Assembly: GCA_046727855.1 (NCBI GenBank)
Contig: JBKPDL010000045.1
Coordinates: 1-47,286 of the forward strand
DNA from: DASPWV01 sp046727855
Lineage (GTDB): Bacteria > Acidobacteriota > Vicinamibacteria > Vicinamibacterales > UBA2999
Length of the DNA stretch: 47,286 nt
Direction of reading: 5' to 3'
Shown here: positions 31,688 to 40,195 of the stretch, in pieces
Position numbering within the stretch: the first letter of the stretch is position 1
How the letters are laid out: each line of letters opens with the position of its first letter
Position numbers and translations under genes: made by a program
Notes under the pieces: model-generated
What the model was told of the DNA's origin: nothing
The model's database searches: none
Seen by the model: the letters and a program-made list of their open reading frames with translations, nothing else

Positions 31688-33259
31688 ATGGCGAAGCGCC
31701 GCCGCTCCGACCGGTCCAAGGCGCCCGTCGCGCAGCAGCTGCTCAGCGCGCTCGAGATCCAACGTGCAGAGAGCCGTGCGCAAGCGGAACGATGGCTCGA
31801 CACCGCCTCCGAACTCGAGTCGCTTGCCGACTGGTACGTCCATCTGTTCGAAGCGTCGCCTATCGCATACGCCGTCCTCGACCCGAAAGGCGTGATCATC
31901 CAACTCAATCCGGCGGCCGCCGAACTGCTGCAAGTGGCGCCCGAACGTGAGTGCGGGAAGCCGTTTTTCGCCCACGTCTATCGCGACGACGCCAAGCTGT
32001 TCTTCCATCACTTACGCCGAAGTGAACGAGGAAATGCGTCGACTGAGCTGCGGCTGCGCCATAGGGCCGGCGAACTGCGCCCCGTACGGCTCATCAGTCG
32101 GCGTTGGCACACCGGAGGTCAGGGACAAAGCGCCCGCGACGGCTACTACTACACAGCGATTTGCGACATCACCGAAGATCGCCGTCGGGACGAACTGCTT
32201 CGATTGAGCGAAGCGCGTCACCGGGAAATCGTCGAAACGGCCAACGAAGGCATCTGCATTGTCAACGATGCCAACCAGATCACGTTTGCCAATCATCGTC
32301 TTGCGGCGATGCTCGGCAGATCGGTCGAGGATTTGATTGGCTGTTCCGCGTACGATTTGATCGCGCCGGCTGAGGCCGCAGACGCGCGCCGGGCATTCGA
32401 TCAACGAGATACCGGCGCCGGCGGTCAATCGGAGCAACGCTTGCGGCGACGGGACGGCACGCCGCTTCGCACGAGCGTCTCCACCACGATCATGCGCGAC
32501 GACCGCGGCCGATTCACTGGAATGCTGCGCATGTATACCGACGCCACCATCCGGCAGTACGTGGAAGAAGCGCGCGAAACACTCATGCGCGAAATGGTTG
32601 CGGCGCAGGAACGCGAGCGGCAGCGCATCGCACGCGAGCTGCACGATCAAATGGGTCAGCACATCGTCGCCTTGTCACTCGGCCTGGCGCGGCTGGCGCA
32701 GATGAGCGACCTCGGTGAGGCCACGCAGATCGTCGCTCAACTCCGTGCCGTTGCCGATCTGCTGGGACGCGACGTGCATACGCTTGCGCTCGAACTCCGG
32801 CCTGCCGCGCTCGATCACCTTGGTCTCGGCGTGGCCCTCGTCAGCTATGCCGAGGCGCTCGCCGCGCGTTCGGATGTCGAAATCGATGTCCATTGCGATC
32901 GCATCGACGATCTGAATATCACTGCCACGGTGCAGACCGGCGTGTATCGCATCGCGCAGGAGGCGCTCACCAACGTCTTGAAGCACGCGCAGGCCAAACG
33001 CGTGAGTGTTATTCTTGAAGTTCGGCCCGGCGTTCTCCAGCTGATTGTTGAAGACGACGGAGTGGGTTTCGATGTGGCGGCGCGTCTCCCGTCTAGACTT
33101 GGCCTCATGGGCATGAAGGAGCGCGCCGCGCTTCTCGGCGGCACGATTGCGATTGAATCCGCGCGCGGGCGGGGGACGACGGTTTACGCTCGCATTCCTA
33201 TTCCACGAGTGGAGTCATATGAACATGAACAAGCGCCTACGGCTGCTTTTGGTCGATGA
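31688..33259 (+). CDS. PAS-containing NarL-type sensor histidine kinase
   Basis: This 523-residue cytoplasmic kinase has two PAS domains (about 50-165, with PIAYAVLDPKGVIIQLNPAAAELL, and about 175-290, with ANEGICIVNDANQITFANHRLAAML). A HisKA_3 dimerisation domain follows with the phosphate-accepting His319 in RQRIARELHDQMGQHI. The HATPase domain has QEALTNVLKHAQAKRV, VEDDGVGFD and LGLMGMKERAALLGGTIAIES. There is no membrane segment, so it senses a cytoplasmic signal or is driven by the CheB-CheR-PAS protein. The start lies 3 bp after the upstream stop, suggesting translational coupling; its 3' end overlaps the response-regulator gene by about 40 bp. Confidence 0.92.
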   Translation: MAKRRRSDRSKAPVAQQLLSALEIQRAESRAQAERWLDTASELESLADWYVHLFEASPIAYAVLDPKGVIIQLNPAAAELLQVAPERECGKPFFAHVYRDDAKLFFHHLRRSERGNASTELRLRHRAGELRPVRLISRRWHTGGQGQSARDGYYYTAICDITEDRRRDELLRLSEARHREIVETANEGICIVNDANQITFANHRLAAMLGRSVEDLIGCSAYDLIAPAEAADARRAFDQRDTGAGGQSEQRLRRRDGTPLRTSVSTTIMRDDRGRFTGMLRMYTDATIRQYVEEARETLMREMVAAQERERQRIARELHDQMGQHIVALSLGLARLAQMSDLGEATQIVAQLRAVADLLGRDVHTLALELRPAALDHLGLGVALVSYAEALAARSDVEIDVHCDRIDDLNITATVQTGVYRIAQEALTNVLKHAQAKRVSVILEVRPGVLQLIVEDDGVGFDVAARLPSRLGLMGMKERAALLGGTIAIESARGRGTTVYARIPIPRVESYEHEQAPTAAFGR

Positions 33260-33875
33260 TCACGCCGTTGTCCGCGAGGGGCTGCGCGCGCTGCTCGCGA
33301 GCGATCCTCGTTTCGAAATCGTTGGTGAAGCGTCGGAGGGCGAAGCCGCCGTGGCGGCTGCCAGCTCGCTGCAACCCGATGTAGTGGTAATGGATGTCTC
33401 GCTGCCCGGTCTCAACGGAGTGCAGGCCACGCGCCGGCTCAAGACACAGCAGCCCGATACGCGCGTCGTCGCGCTGACGGTGCACGAAGAAGGCGGCTAT
33501 CTGCGCAGCCTTCTGGATGCGGGCGCGTCCGGTTATGTGCTCAAGCGATCCGCGGCAAGCGAGCTAGTGCGCGCGCTGCACGTCGTCGGCGACGGCGGCA
33601 CCTATCTCGATCCAGGCATGGCCGGGCAGCTGGTGGGCAAACTCGTGCGCAACATGCCGCATGCCGGTCCGGCGCCCGGACTCAGCGATCGCGAGCAGGA
33701 AGTGGTGCGCCTCGTGGCACGCGGTTACAGCAATAAGGAGATCGCCGCGAAGCTCGAAGTAAGCGTGAAGACGGTCGAGACATATCGCTACCGGGCGGTC
33801 GAAAAGCTCGGCCTGCGGGGCCGCGCCGACCTCGTTCGTTACGCCATCGAGCAAGGCTGGCTCGACGAATCGTAA
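33219..33875 (+). CDS. NarL/FixJ-family response regulator
   Basis: The 218-residue regulator has a receiver domain (LLLVDDHAVVREGLRALL with the acidic pair, phospho-acceptor Asp59 in VVVMDVSLPGLNG, and a lysine in GYVLKRSAASE) and a LuxR-type helix-turn-helix (LSDREQEVVRLVARGYSNKEIAAKLEVSVKTVETYRYRAVEKLGL). ATG 33219 is chosen for GGAG four bases upstream; ATG 33225 is an alternative with ten-base spacing. Its start lies inside the kinase gene, so the pair is coupled. It is phosphorylated by the HisKA_3 kinase and binds DNA; the targets are not evident. A 14-bp direct repeat duplicates its stop-codon region. Confidence 0.93.
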   Translation: MNMNKRLRLLLVDDHAVVREGLRALLASDPRFEIVGEASEGEAAVAAASSLQPDVVVMDVSLPGLNGVQATRRLKTQQPDTRVVALTVHEEGGYLRSLLDAGASGYVLKRSAASELVRALHVVGDGGTYLDPGMAGQLVGKLVRNMPHAGPAPGLSDREQEVVRLVARGYSNKEIAAKLEVSVKTVETYRYRAVEKLGLRGRADLVRYAIEQGWLDES

Positions 33876-33904
33876 ATTAGGGATCGCTGCACGAATCGTA
33901 AATT
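33865..33904 (+). repeat. 14-bp direct repeat duplicating a stop-codon region
   Basis: acgaatcgtaaatt at 33865-33878, which contains the stop of the response regulator, recurs exactly at 33891-33904. It looks like a short tandem duplication next to the terminator hairpin. Confidence 0.6.
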
Positions 33905-33922
33905 GTTGCAAACTGTCGGGCA

Positions 33923-33950
33923 ATGTGGCGATGTCGCGGCATCGCCACAT
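33923..33950. terminator. Hairpin between convergent genes
   Basis: ATGTGGCGATG (33923-33933) is perfectly inverted at 33940-33950 around six bases. It lies 48 bp after the regulator stop and four bases from the stop codon of the SRPBCC gene on the minus strand. Confidence 0.6.
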
Positions 33951-33953
33951 CGA

Positions 33954-34697
33954 TCAGACACTTTCGAACGGTCGCACGTGCCCGCTCGACGACAAATGCG
34001 CCGGGAACTCTGATGACGTGGACGTTGGTTTGTCCGTCGCCGCGACTTTTCCGATCTCGAGATACGCCTTCAACCGGCGCAGGTCGTCGCGAATCTGCTG
34101 CGCGGGTTCTTCGCCAAAGAGCGATGCGAACCATGCACCCAGCTTTCCTGCCGGCGGATCGTACTGCAGATGCACTACGAGCTCGGTGCCGCCGCTCGCG
34201 GCCGGTTTGAAGTGGACCGAGCCGGCGCTGATCACGTCGGCGTCGCCAACGGATTGCCAGCCGATCACTTCGTTGGGCACCTCGTTGATGATGTGCGCAT
34301 CCCAGCTCACGTGCATTCCTGCCGGTCCGCGCGCGGTCCAGCGTGAACGTGTGCGATCGAGTTCCTCGACGCGGTCGAGATGCCGCATGAACCGTGGCAG
34401 ATTCGAGAGCGTGCGCCAGAATCGGAACACGTCGTCCACGGGCCGGTCGATCGTAATCGACTCGAGAACGTGCACGCCGCCGGATCCACTGAGCGCCTCG
34501 CGCGAATCGCGATAACGGCTGTTGCGGCCTGCGAGCGCACTCACCGGACAATAGCCGGTCAATCCGCGCACGAGTAACCAGCCAGCTGCGGCCGCAGCTG
34601 GTATTTGCCCTTCCCGCCGGCTCAACGCCAGCGCGCCAATCGCAGTTCCCGCAATGATCGACCCGGCGCGTTCCCAATCACCGATATTGCGCTGCAT
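33954..34697 (-). CDS. YgaP-like membrane segment fused to an SRPBCC domain
   Basis: The 247-residue protein has two hydrophobic segments near the N-terminus (IIAGTAIGALAL and IPAAAAAGWLLVRGLTGYCPVSALAG, a DUF2892/YgaP-like pattern). An SRPBCC/polyketide-cyclase-type domain follows from about residue 75 (HVLESITIDRPVDDVFRFWRTLSNLPRFM, HVSWDAHIINEVPNEVIGWQS, GTELVVHLQYDPPAGKLG). It is probably a membrane-associated lipid-binding or stress protein. ATG 34697 has GGAGG four bases upstream; ATG 34700 sits too close to it. It follows the Cys-rich protein gene by 53 bp on the same strand. Confidence 0.85.
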   Translation of the reverse strand: MQRNIGDWERAGSIIAGTAIGALALSRREGQIPAAAAAGWLLVRGLTGYCPVSALAGRNSRYRDSREALSGSGGVHVLESITIDRPVDDVFRFWRTLSNLPRFMRHLDRVEELDRTRSRWTARGPAGMHVSWDAHIINEVPNEVIGWQSVGDADVISAGSVHFKPAASGGTELVVHLQYDPPAGKLGAWFASLFGEEPAQQIRDDLRRLKAYLEIGKVAATDKPTSTSSEFPAHLSSSGHVRPFESV

Positions 34698-34750
34698 CAT
34701 GCCTCCGTTGTTCGATGGTTCGGATGCAAGAGAGTTGCCTGAGCCGTGTG

Positions 34751-34984
34751 TCATACGCGGTCTTCGACGCCCTTGACGCCCGAATGCGTTGCACAATGAG
34801 CACAACAGTAGAACGTGCCAGCCGCCTCGACGCCATGCCCGATGATGCGGCAGCCACAATGCGCACACGTCGGTGCCAGGGCCTGAATGGCACACTCGAA
34901 GCTATCGAACGTATGCGTGCGCCCTGCACGCATGACCTGGAATGCTTTGTCGTAATCGTTTCCGCAGACGTCGCATACGGCCAT
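34751..34984 (-). CDS. Small cysteine-rich zinc-ribbon protein
   Basis: The 77-residue protein starts MAVCDVCGNDYDKAFQV and has further pairs CAHCGCR and CCAHC, eight or more cysteines with two histidines, so it should bind one or two zinc ions. The FDSFECAIQALAPTC stretch is typical of a small conserved soil-bacterial family annotated as hypothetical. GGAGG lies six bases before ATG 34984. It sits between two minus-strand genes with gaps of 53 and 39 bp, so an operon is likely. Confidence 0.82.
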   Translation of the reverse strand: MAVCDVCGNDYDKAFQVMRAGRTHTFDSFECAIQALAPTCAHCGCRIIGHGVEAAGTFYCCAHCATHSGVKGVEDRV

Positions 34985-35023
34985 CGCTCACCTCCGGAGC
35001 GGAACGAGAAGCAACCGTGATGC

Positions 35024-35662
35024 CTAACGCCGGAGCGGAGCGAGCTTCGGGGGGCGCGTGCCGTGTCGGGGAGCGCCGGCAATCAGCGGCGTGTAATCGA
35101 GCTCTTCGTTGGATGCGACGCTCCGCAGCAACAGGCCGCCGCGACTCATATCGCCGCGGCCGACAAACGACGACGGGTAATAGAGACGCGGTCCTAACAC
35201 GGTCGTGAGTACATCGACATACTTGCCCGTGGCAATGCTGCCGAGCAGCACGACGCGCGTATCCGACCTGACGACTGTCGCGAGCCGTTTGAGATCGCGA
35301 TCCAGCGGACGGCGATAGCGACGATCGGCGGCATCGACATCGACCTCCGCGAACTCACGCAGCAGCTTTGCCGTAAGCGCAGTTTCCGGGAGTTGCAGCC
35401 CGCGCGTGGGCGTAATCACGAGCGTCGCCGCGCCGAAGTGCCGACCATACGCGAGCTTTCCGCGAAAGTAGAGCCCGCTCATGAACGAAAACGCCTCTCC
35501 CAATGTGAGGGTACCGCGGGCGAGGCTCTCCACGAGCGCCATCTGCGAGTTGGGATTCAGGAGCATGGCAGCTCGTCGACCGCCGCAGAACGCGGGCGAC
35601 AACAGAAACACCTGAGGCGATGCCACCTGATCAGCATACAGGTGACGTGCGGGAATCGCCAT
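35024..35662 (-). CDS. Conserved protein of unknown function
   Basis: I do not recognise a family. From ATG 35662 the 212-residue product reads AIPARHLYADQVASPQVFLLSPAFCGGRRAAMLL, then LARGTLTLGEAFSFMSGLYFRGKLAYGRHF and VVRSDTRVVLLGSIATGKYVDVL. A GSIATGKY turn after a beta strand suggests an alpha/beta nucleotide- or phosphate-binding fold. The frame is open up to 35710, and no ribosome site settles the start. It heads the minus-strand run with the Cys-rich and SRPBCC genes and is divergent from the DUF2231 fragment. Confidence 0.65.
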   Translation of the reverse strand: MAIPARHLYADQVASPQVFLLSPAFCGGRRAAMLLNPNSQMALVESLARGTLTLGEAFSFMSGLYFRGKLAYGRHFGAATLVITPTRGLQLPETALTAKLLREFAEVDVDAADRRYRRPLDRDLKRLATVVRSDTRVVLLGSIATGKYVDVLTTVLGPRLYYPSSFVGRGDMSRGGLLLRSVASNEELDYTPLIAGAPRHGTRPPKLAPLRR

Positions 35663-35804
35663 TGCATGCACAAGACTGAATAACCGCTGGGCATGTGGGC
35701 CCATGCCCATCCGTCTCTTGCGTCGCCCGCGCTTTCGCGTTGGCGGCGCGCGACGGGTTTGGTACCTAGCCGCGAACCTTCGGTTCGCCTCAGGAGGCGT
35801 CGCA

Positions 35805-35972
35805 ATGAAGAGTCGAGCGAAGCTCTTCGGCCATCCGATTCATCCGATGCTCGTCGGCGGCGTCACCGGCTGGCTCGGCCGCGAGCTGGTCGATCGCCTC
35901 GGCGTAGGCGTGGTCGAAGGCGCGAACCTCGATGCGCCCAACTCGTTGACGGGCCGACCGGTCCGCGGATAG
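35805..35972 (+). CDS. DUF2231 protein with internal deletion
   Basis: AGGAGG seven bases upstream marks ATG 35805. The first 17 residues (MKSRAKLFGHPIHPMLV) are the classic DUF2231 opening, and the last part (VTGWLGRELVDRLGVGV) is its usual end, but the 80-100 residues of membrane helices that should lie between are absent. The product is only 55 residues. An intact paralogue with the same KGHPIHP motif is fused to a Rieske domain at 39364. The ends join in frame, so this is a clean internal deletion or an assembly collapse. Confidence 0.75.
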   Translation: MKSRAKLFGHPIHPMLVGGVTGWLGRELVDRLGVGVVEGANLDAPNSLTGRPVRG

Positions 35973-36013
35973 CGAGACCGAGCGATTTGGCAACCGCGCT
36001 CGTGCGCGCGGAG

Positions 36014-37768
36014 ATGCTCTACGCCTGGAAAGGCTCCTCGCTGCTGATCGTCAGTCCGGCGGGAAGCTGCGATCCCAAGCACTCGTTGTGTGGGTTCTAT
36101 TATCGCGAGGCGCGGTTTCTCCGCACGTTTCGGTTGACCTTGAATGGCATCACCCCGTGGCTCTGCGAAGCTGCGCGGCTTGATCCCACCCGCCTCGCGT
36201 TTTCGTACGCGCACCCGGAGCTTACCGTCTTCGGCGGAGGCGGCACGGGACAGTCGGGCGATGAAGAATCGCGCGACCAGCATGGTCTGGCGCATCGATC
36301 GCTGACCGTCAACGTCGTGTATGCCGTCGAACCTCGCGGTCTGATCGTCAACGTCGCGATCGCCAATCATGCGCGCCGTGCAATCAGCTGTGACGCGGCG
36401 ATCGACCTGGACGCCGATTTCATCGACATTCAAGACGCGATGGGCCCGTCGCCGCCGCCGGCTCGCGCAGCGGTGGTTGCAAGCGTAGCGGGCGACACCT
36501 TGCAATTGCGTCATGATCACGAGCAGCTTCGCTATCGCGCCTGTGTCTCCGCCGCGGGCGATTCAGCCTGGCGTTGGACGTCGACTTCACTGCAGGCTCT
36601 CCTGCAGCTTGCGCCTCACGAGACGTCGCAGCTGACACTGAAGCTGTGCGCCCGAGTTGATGCTCAGCCCGATCTCGAACCGGATGCAGACGACGCCGCA
36701 CGTGAGCGGCATGTCGAGCAATGGCGCCGGCGCTTCACCCATGTCGCGATCCCCGCCAACGGTGACAAGGATGGTGACGGGTATCTCGAATACCGGACGC
36801 GATCGAGCAAAGGCACCAAGAATCAGGGATGGAAAGACAGCGGCGACGCGATCGTCTACGACGACGGCGCTCCGGTACCGCCGCCGATTGCGACCTGCGA
36901 GATTCAGGGATATTGGTTTGCGGCACAGCAACTGATGTCGGTGTTGTGCGCGGTCATGGGCGCTGCCGGCGATGCGCGGGCGTATTGGCAGTCCGCGATC
37001 ACTCTCAAAACGCGCTTCAACCGCGATTGGTGGATGGACGACGTCGGCTCCGTCGCGCTTGCGATGGATCCGGACAAGCGACTCGTGCGCGCAATGACGT
37101 CGAACATCGGGCATTGCATTGCCACGGGCATCGTCAGCGACGACCACTTGCCCGCCGCGGTCGGATCGCTGTTCGCGCCGGACATGTTCAGCGGGTGGGG
37201 TGTGCGCACGCTCTCTTCCTCGCATCGGGCCTACAACCCGGTGAGCTATCACTGCGGCACGGTGTGGGCAGTGGAACAAGCCACGATCGCGTTTGGCCTG
37301 CGCCGATTCGGATTCGACGCTCGTGCGCTCGATCTGATGCGGGCGCTGTTCGAGCTCGCCGCGCTGTATCCCGACTACCGCATTCCTGAATGTATCGGTG
37401 GATGGTCGCGCGCCGAGCGGGATACCCCAGGCGCGTATCCCAGGGCAAACACACCGCAGTTGTGGAACGCAACTGCGTTTCCTCTGCTCGTTCACACGGT
37501 GCTCGGGTTGCAACCCGTTGCCGCACTGCAGCTGCTCGTGGTCGATCCGGTGCTGCCCGCATGGATGCCCGAGATCGTGCTCGAGCATCTGCGGCTGGGC
37601 GATGCGATCGCCACGCTGCGGTTTTGGCGCAGCGCCGACGGCAAGTCACATGCAGCAGTCGTGCGCAAACGAGGCACGTTGCGGCTGGTGCATCAGCCAC
37701 CCATCGAATCACTCACAGCAGGCGTGCGCGATCGGATGTCTGCGTTGATGGACACGGTTCTGCATTGA
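36014..37768 (+). CDS. Glycogen-debranching-type amylo-alpha-1,6-glucosidase, internally deleted
   Basis: The N-terminal beta-sandwich (GDE_N type) is present: SSLLIVSPAGSCDPKHSLCGFYYREARFLRTFRLTLNG. The C-terminal (alpha/alpha)6 barrel resumes at GDKDGDGYLEYRTRSSKGTKNQGWKDSGDAI and runs to the end (EIQGYWFAAQ, SNIGHCIATGIV, YHCGTVWAVEQ, NATAFPLLVHTVLGLQP). The stretch that normally links them, about 130-150 residues with the conserved PWFxTxFGRD-type segment, is missing at about residue 247 (THVAIPANGDKDGDG). The product is 584 residues against roughly 700 in the family, so activity is doubtful. ATG 36014 is tentative; GTG 36002 and farther starts are open. Confidence 0.8.
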   Translation: MLYAWKGSSLLIVSPAGSCDPKHSLCGFYYREARFLRTFRLTLNGITPWLCEAARLDPTRLAFSYAHPELTVFGGGGTGQSGDEESRDQHGLAHRSLTVNVVYAVEPRGLIVNVAIANHARRAISCDAAIDLDADFIDIQDAMGPSPPPARAAVVASVAGDTLQLRHDHEQLRYRACVSAAGDSAWRWTSTSLQALLQLAPHETSQLTLKLCARVDAQPDLEPDADDAARERHVEQWRRRFTHVAIPANGDKDGDGYLEYRTRSSKGTKNQGWKDSGDAIVYDDGAPVPPPIATCEIQGYWFAAQQLMSVLCAVMGAAGDARAYWQSAITLKTRFNRDWWMDDVGSVALAMDPDKRLVRAMTSNIGHCIATGIVSDDHLPAAVGSLFAPDMFSGWGVRTLSSSHRAYNPVSYHCGTVWAVEQATIAFGLRRFGFDARALDLMRALFELAALYPDYRIPECIGGWSRAERDTPGAYPRANTPQLWNATAFPLLVHTVLGLQPVAALQLLVVDPVLPAWMPEIVLEHLRLGDAIATLRFWRSADGKSHAAVVRKRGTLRLVHQPPIESLTAGVRDRMSALMDTVLH

Positions 37769-37769
37769 C

Positions 37770-37791
37770 CGCGGACCTATGGGTCTGCGGC
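37770..37791 (+). terminator. Possible hairpin after the debranching-enzyme gene
   Basis: ccgcggacc and gggtctgcgg can pair with one G-U around a three-base loop, directly after the stop. There is no T-run, and the SDR gene follows on the same strand, so it may only attenuate. Confidence 0.3.
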
Positions 37792-37823
37792 TGCACGAGG
37801 GCTTTAAACAGGCGGAGGCACTT

Positions 37824-38840
37824 ATGACAGTCAGACTGAAACCGCTCGCGGAACAGGTCATGGTCATCACCGGTGCATCGAGCGGCATCGGCCTGGTCAC
37901 GGCAAACCTCGCAGCCAGTGCCGGTGCGTCTGTTGTTCTTGCCGCGCGCAACGAGCGTGATCTGCAAAAGGCCGTCGCAGGCATCCGCACCGGCGGTGGA
38001 CGCGCTGTCTACGCGGTAGCGGACGTGAGCGTCCCGGAACAAGTCGCGGCTACTGCCACGAAGGCCATTGAAGCGTTCGGACGGATCGACACATGGGTCA
38101 ACAATGCGGCCGTGTCGCTGTATGGCCGCATCATGGATCTTCCAATCGAGGACGTGCGCCGGCAGTTCGACGTGAACTACTGGGGCACGGTTTACGGCTC
38201 GCGCGCTGCCGTACCGTATCTCGCGCGGCAGGGCGGCGCGCTCGTCAACGTCGCCAGCGTGCTTGCCGATCGCGCCATTCCGCTGCAAGGCAATTACTGC
38301 GCGTCAAAACACGCGATTAAGGCCTTTACCGACACGCTCCGCATGGAGCTCGAAGCGGAAGGCATTCCGATTTCGGTGTCGCTCGTCAAGCCCGGGAGCA
38401 CCGACACGCCGTTCTTTCAGAAGGCGCGCACCTATATGGACCACGAGCCGCAGCCGGTCCCGCCGGTGCACGCGCCCGAGGTTCCGGCACACGCCATTCT
38501 CACGTGCGCGACGCGAGAGGTTCGCGACGTCCTCATCGGCGGCGCAGGAAAGATGACGACGCTCCTTGGCACGCTCGCGCCACGGCTCGTGGACTATTAC
38601 ATGGAGGATCACCTGTTCGAAGACCAGCAAGCGCCTGAAGTGATCCAGCCTGGACGACCGGACAATCTCTACCGGCCGGTGGCCGACGACGGAGGCCCGC
38701 GCGGACGGTATCACGGTCACGTCATGAAGAGCAGCATCTACACGACGGCCGCGCTTCATCCGCTTGCGACCGCGTTGGGACTCGCTGCCGGCGCTCTCGC
38801 AGGCATTTCGTTTGCACGTAGACGATCTCTGGCTACATAG
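37824..38840 (+). CDS. Short-chain dehydrogenase/reductase with C-terminal membrane tail
   Basis: The 338-residue protein has the NAD(P)-binding TGASSGIG (about residues 18-25), NNAAVS, a catalytic serine in VNVASV, and Tyr-Lys in NYCASKHA (about 160). This classical SDR core ends near residue 250. An extension follows (EVRDVLIGGAGKMTTLLGTLAPRLVDYYME), ending in a hydrophobic segment (TALGLAAGALAGISFARRR) that may tether it to the membrane. ATG 37824 has GGAGG five bases upstream. The substrate is unknown. Such enlarged SDRs (about 330 residues) often sit with stress genes in soil bacteria, as here. Confidence 0.9.
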   Translation: MTVRLKPLAEQVMVITGASSGIGLVTANLAASAGASVVLAARNERDLQKAVAGIRTGGGRAVYAVADVSVPEQVAATATKAIEAFGRIDTWVNNAAVSLYGRIMDLPIEDVRRQFDVNYWGTVYGSRAAVPYLARQGGALVNVASVLADRAIPLQGNYCASKHAIKAFTDTLRMELEAEGIPISVSLVKPGSTDTPFFQKARTYMDHEPQPVPPVHAPEVPAHAILTCATREVRDVLIGGAGKMTTLLGTLAPRLVDYYMEDHLFEDQQAPEVIQPGRPDNLYRPVADDGGPRGRYHGHVMKSSIYTTAALHPLATALGLAAGALAGISFARRRSLAT

Positions 38841-38850
38841 GAGCAACGCT

Positions 38851-39360
38851 ATGCCTGAGAAGGAAACATTGGAGCGTGCCCGCCGTGACAAGCGGCAAGG
38901 CAAAGCGCCGAGCACGCAAGCCGGAGAATTCGTGCGCGAAGAAATGCATCACATCCGTGAAGGCAAGCACGGCGCGCGCAACACCAAGCAGGCAATCGCC
39001 ATTGGACTCTCGAAAGCCCGCCGGTCCGGTGTGAATCTTCCGCCGCCGCCGCCCGGTTCGAAAGCGACGACGCGCAAGAGCGCCGCGTCCGCCACCCGCG
39101 CCGCGCGTCGCGGACGAAAGCGTACGTCGCCGAAGCGTGCGCGTGCGGTACAGCGCGCGCTGAAGCGCGAAGGACGCAGCGCCGCTTCCCGTCAGGCGCT
39201 CTCACGACAAGCGAGGACGGCGGCCCGGCGGCGATCAACCGCGTCACGACGCGCGGCCGCACGTCGCGCCGTGAGGACGAAGGGACCCCAGCTGCGGAAA
39301 GCCGCCGCGCGCAAGGCCGCAAAGACGCGGCAGCGCCGGCGCCGTCAGGCTTCGGCGTAA
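38851..39360 (+). CDS. DUF6496-type protein with Lys/Arg-rich histone-like tail
   Basis: The first ~65 residues (PEKETLERARRDKRQGKAPSTQAGEFVREEMHHIREGKHGARNTKQAIAIGLSKARRSGVNLP) match the DUF6496 pattern. The rest is almost entirely Arg, Ala, Lys and Ser, like a histone H1-type or DNA-binding tail. The 169-residue product is strongly basic. ATG 38851 has AGGAG seven bases upstream and lies 10 bp after the SDR stop. Its stop is 3 bp before the start of the next gene. A role in DNA binding or protection is inferred from composition only. Confidence 0.82.
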   Translation: MPEKETLERARRDKRQGKAPSTQAGEFVREEMHHIREGKHGARNTKQAIAIGLSKARRSGVNLPPPPPGSKATTRKSAASATRAARRGRKRTSPKRARAVQRALKREGRSAASRQALSRQARTAARRRSTASRRAAARRAVRTKGPQLRKAAARKAAKTRQRRRRQASA

Positions 39361-39363
39361 ACC

Positions 39364-40176
39364 GTGCGCAGCAGGGCGAGCTACAAGGGCCATCCGATTC
39401 ATCCGGCGATTATTCCGTTCCCGTTCGCGTTTCTCACGGGAGCCTTCGTGTTCGATGCGTTCGGCTGGATCTTCTCTCGTCCGTCATGGTCCACGACCGG
39501 CGGCCACCTCGCAGCCGCCGGCGTGTTGTCAGCGCTTGTCGCCGCGATTCCCGGTGCGATCGACTACCTGTACTCGGTGCCGCCAAAGAGCTCGGGCAAG
39601 AAGCGCGCGACCCAGCACCTGGTGATCAACCTGTCGGCGGTGATCGCGATGGCGGTCGCGTGGCTGCTGCGCTCCGCCGGGACCGCGACGCCGCCGCTGC
39701 TGGCACTCGAATTCGTCGCTGTGACTCTGCTGTTGTACGGCAGCTCGATGGGCGGCGTCCTCGTGACGCGCAATCAGATCAGCGTCGATCATCGTTACGC
39801 TGACGCCGGCAGGTGGAAAGAGACAACGATCGACGGCGCGTCCAGCCGCATCGCCGTCGCGGCCGCTGATGAATTGAAACCTAATCAAATGAAGCTGCTG
39901 CACCTTGCCAGCCGGCGCATCGTGCTGGGAAGAACGGAAACCGGCTACGTCGCCTTCGACGATCGCTGCACGCACCGCGGAGGACCGCTCGCTGACGGTG
40001 TCATGATCTGCGGCACAGTTCAATGCCCATGGCATGGCTCGCAGTTCGATGTGCAGAGCGGGATCGTGAAAGCCGGACCGGCAAGGGAAGGCATTCAGAC
40101 GTACCGCGTCGAGGCGAAAGACGGACAAGTGTGGCTCAGCCTCCCCTCCCATGCGAAGCTCGACTCGGCCGGATAG
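39364..40176 (+). CDS. DUF2231 membrane domain fused to a Rieske [2Fe-2S] domain
   Basis: Residues 1-150 are a DUF2231 membrane domain: SYKGHPIHPAIIPFPFAFLTGAFVFDAFGW and three more helices (for example HLVINLSAVIAMAVAWLL). From about residue 170 comes a Rieske domain with both cluster motifs, CTHRGG (C202, H204) and CPWHG (C221, H224), 17 residues apart, plus the usual VQSGIVKAGPAREGIQTYRVE ending. The protein is thus a small membrane-bound electron carrier. GTG 39364 follows the previous stop by 3 bp, which implies coupling. The partner reductase is not in the window. Confidence 0.9.
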   Translation: MRSRASYKGHPIHPAIIPFPFAFLTGAFVFDAFGWIFSRPSWSTTGGHLAAAGVLSALVAAIPGAIDYLYSVPPKSSGKKRATQHLVINLSAVIAMAVAWLLRSAGTATPPLLALEFVAVTLLLYGSSMGGVLVTRNQISVDHRYADAGRWKETTIDGASSRIAVAAADELKPNQMKLLHLASRRIVLGRTETGYVAFDDRCTHRGGPLADGVMICGTVQCPWHGSQFDVQSGIVKAGPAREGIQTYRVEAKDGQVWLSLPSHAKLDSAG

Positions 40177-40195
40177 CGCACCGTCGCGGCGCTAC

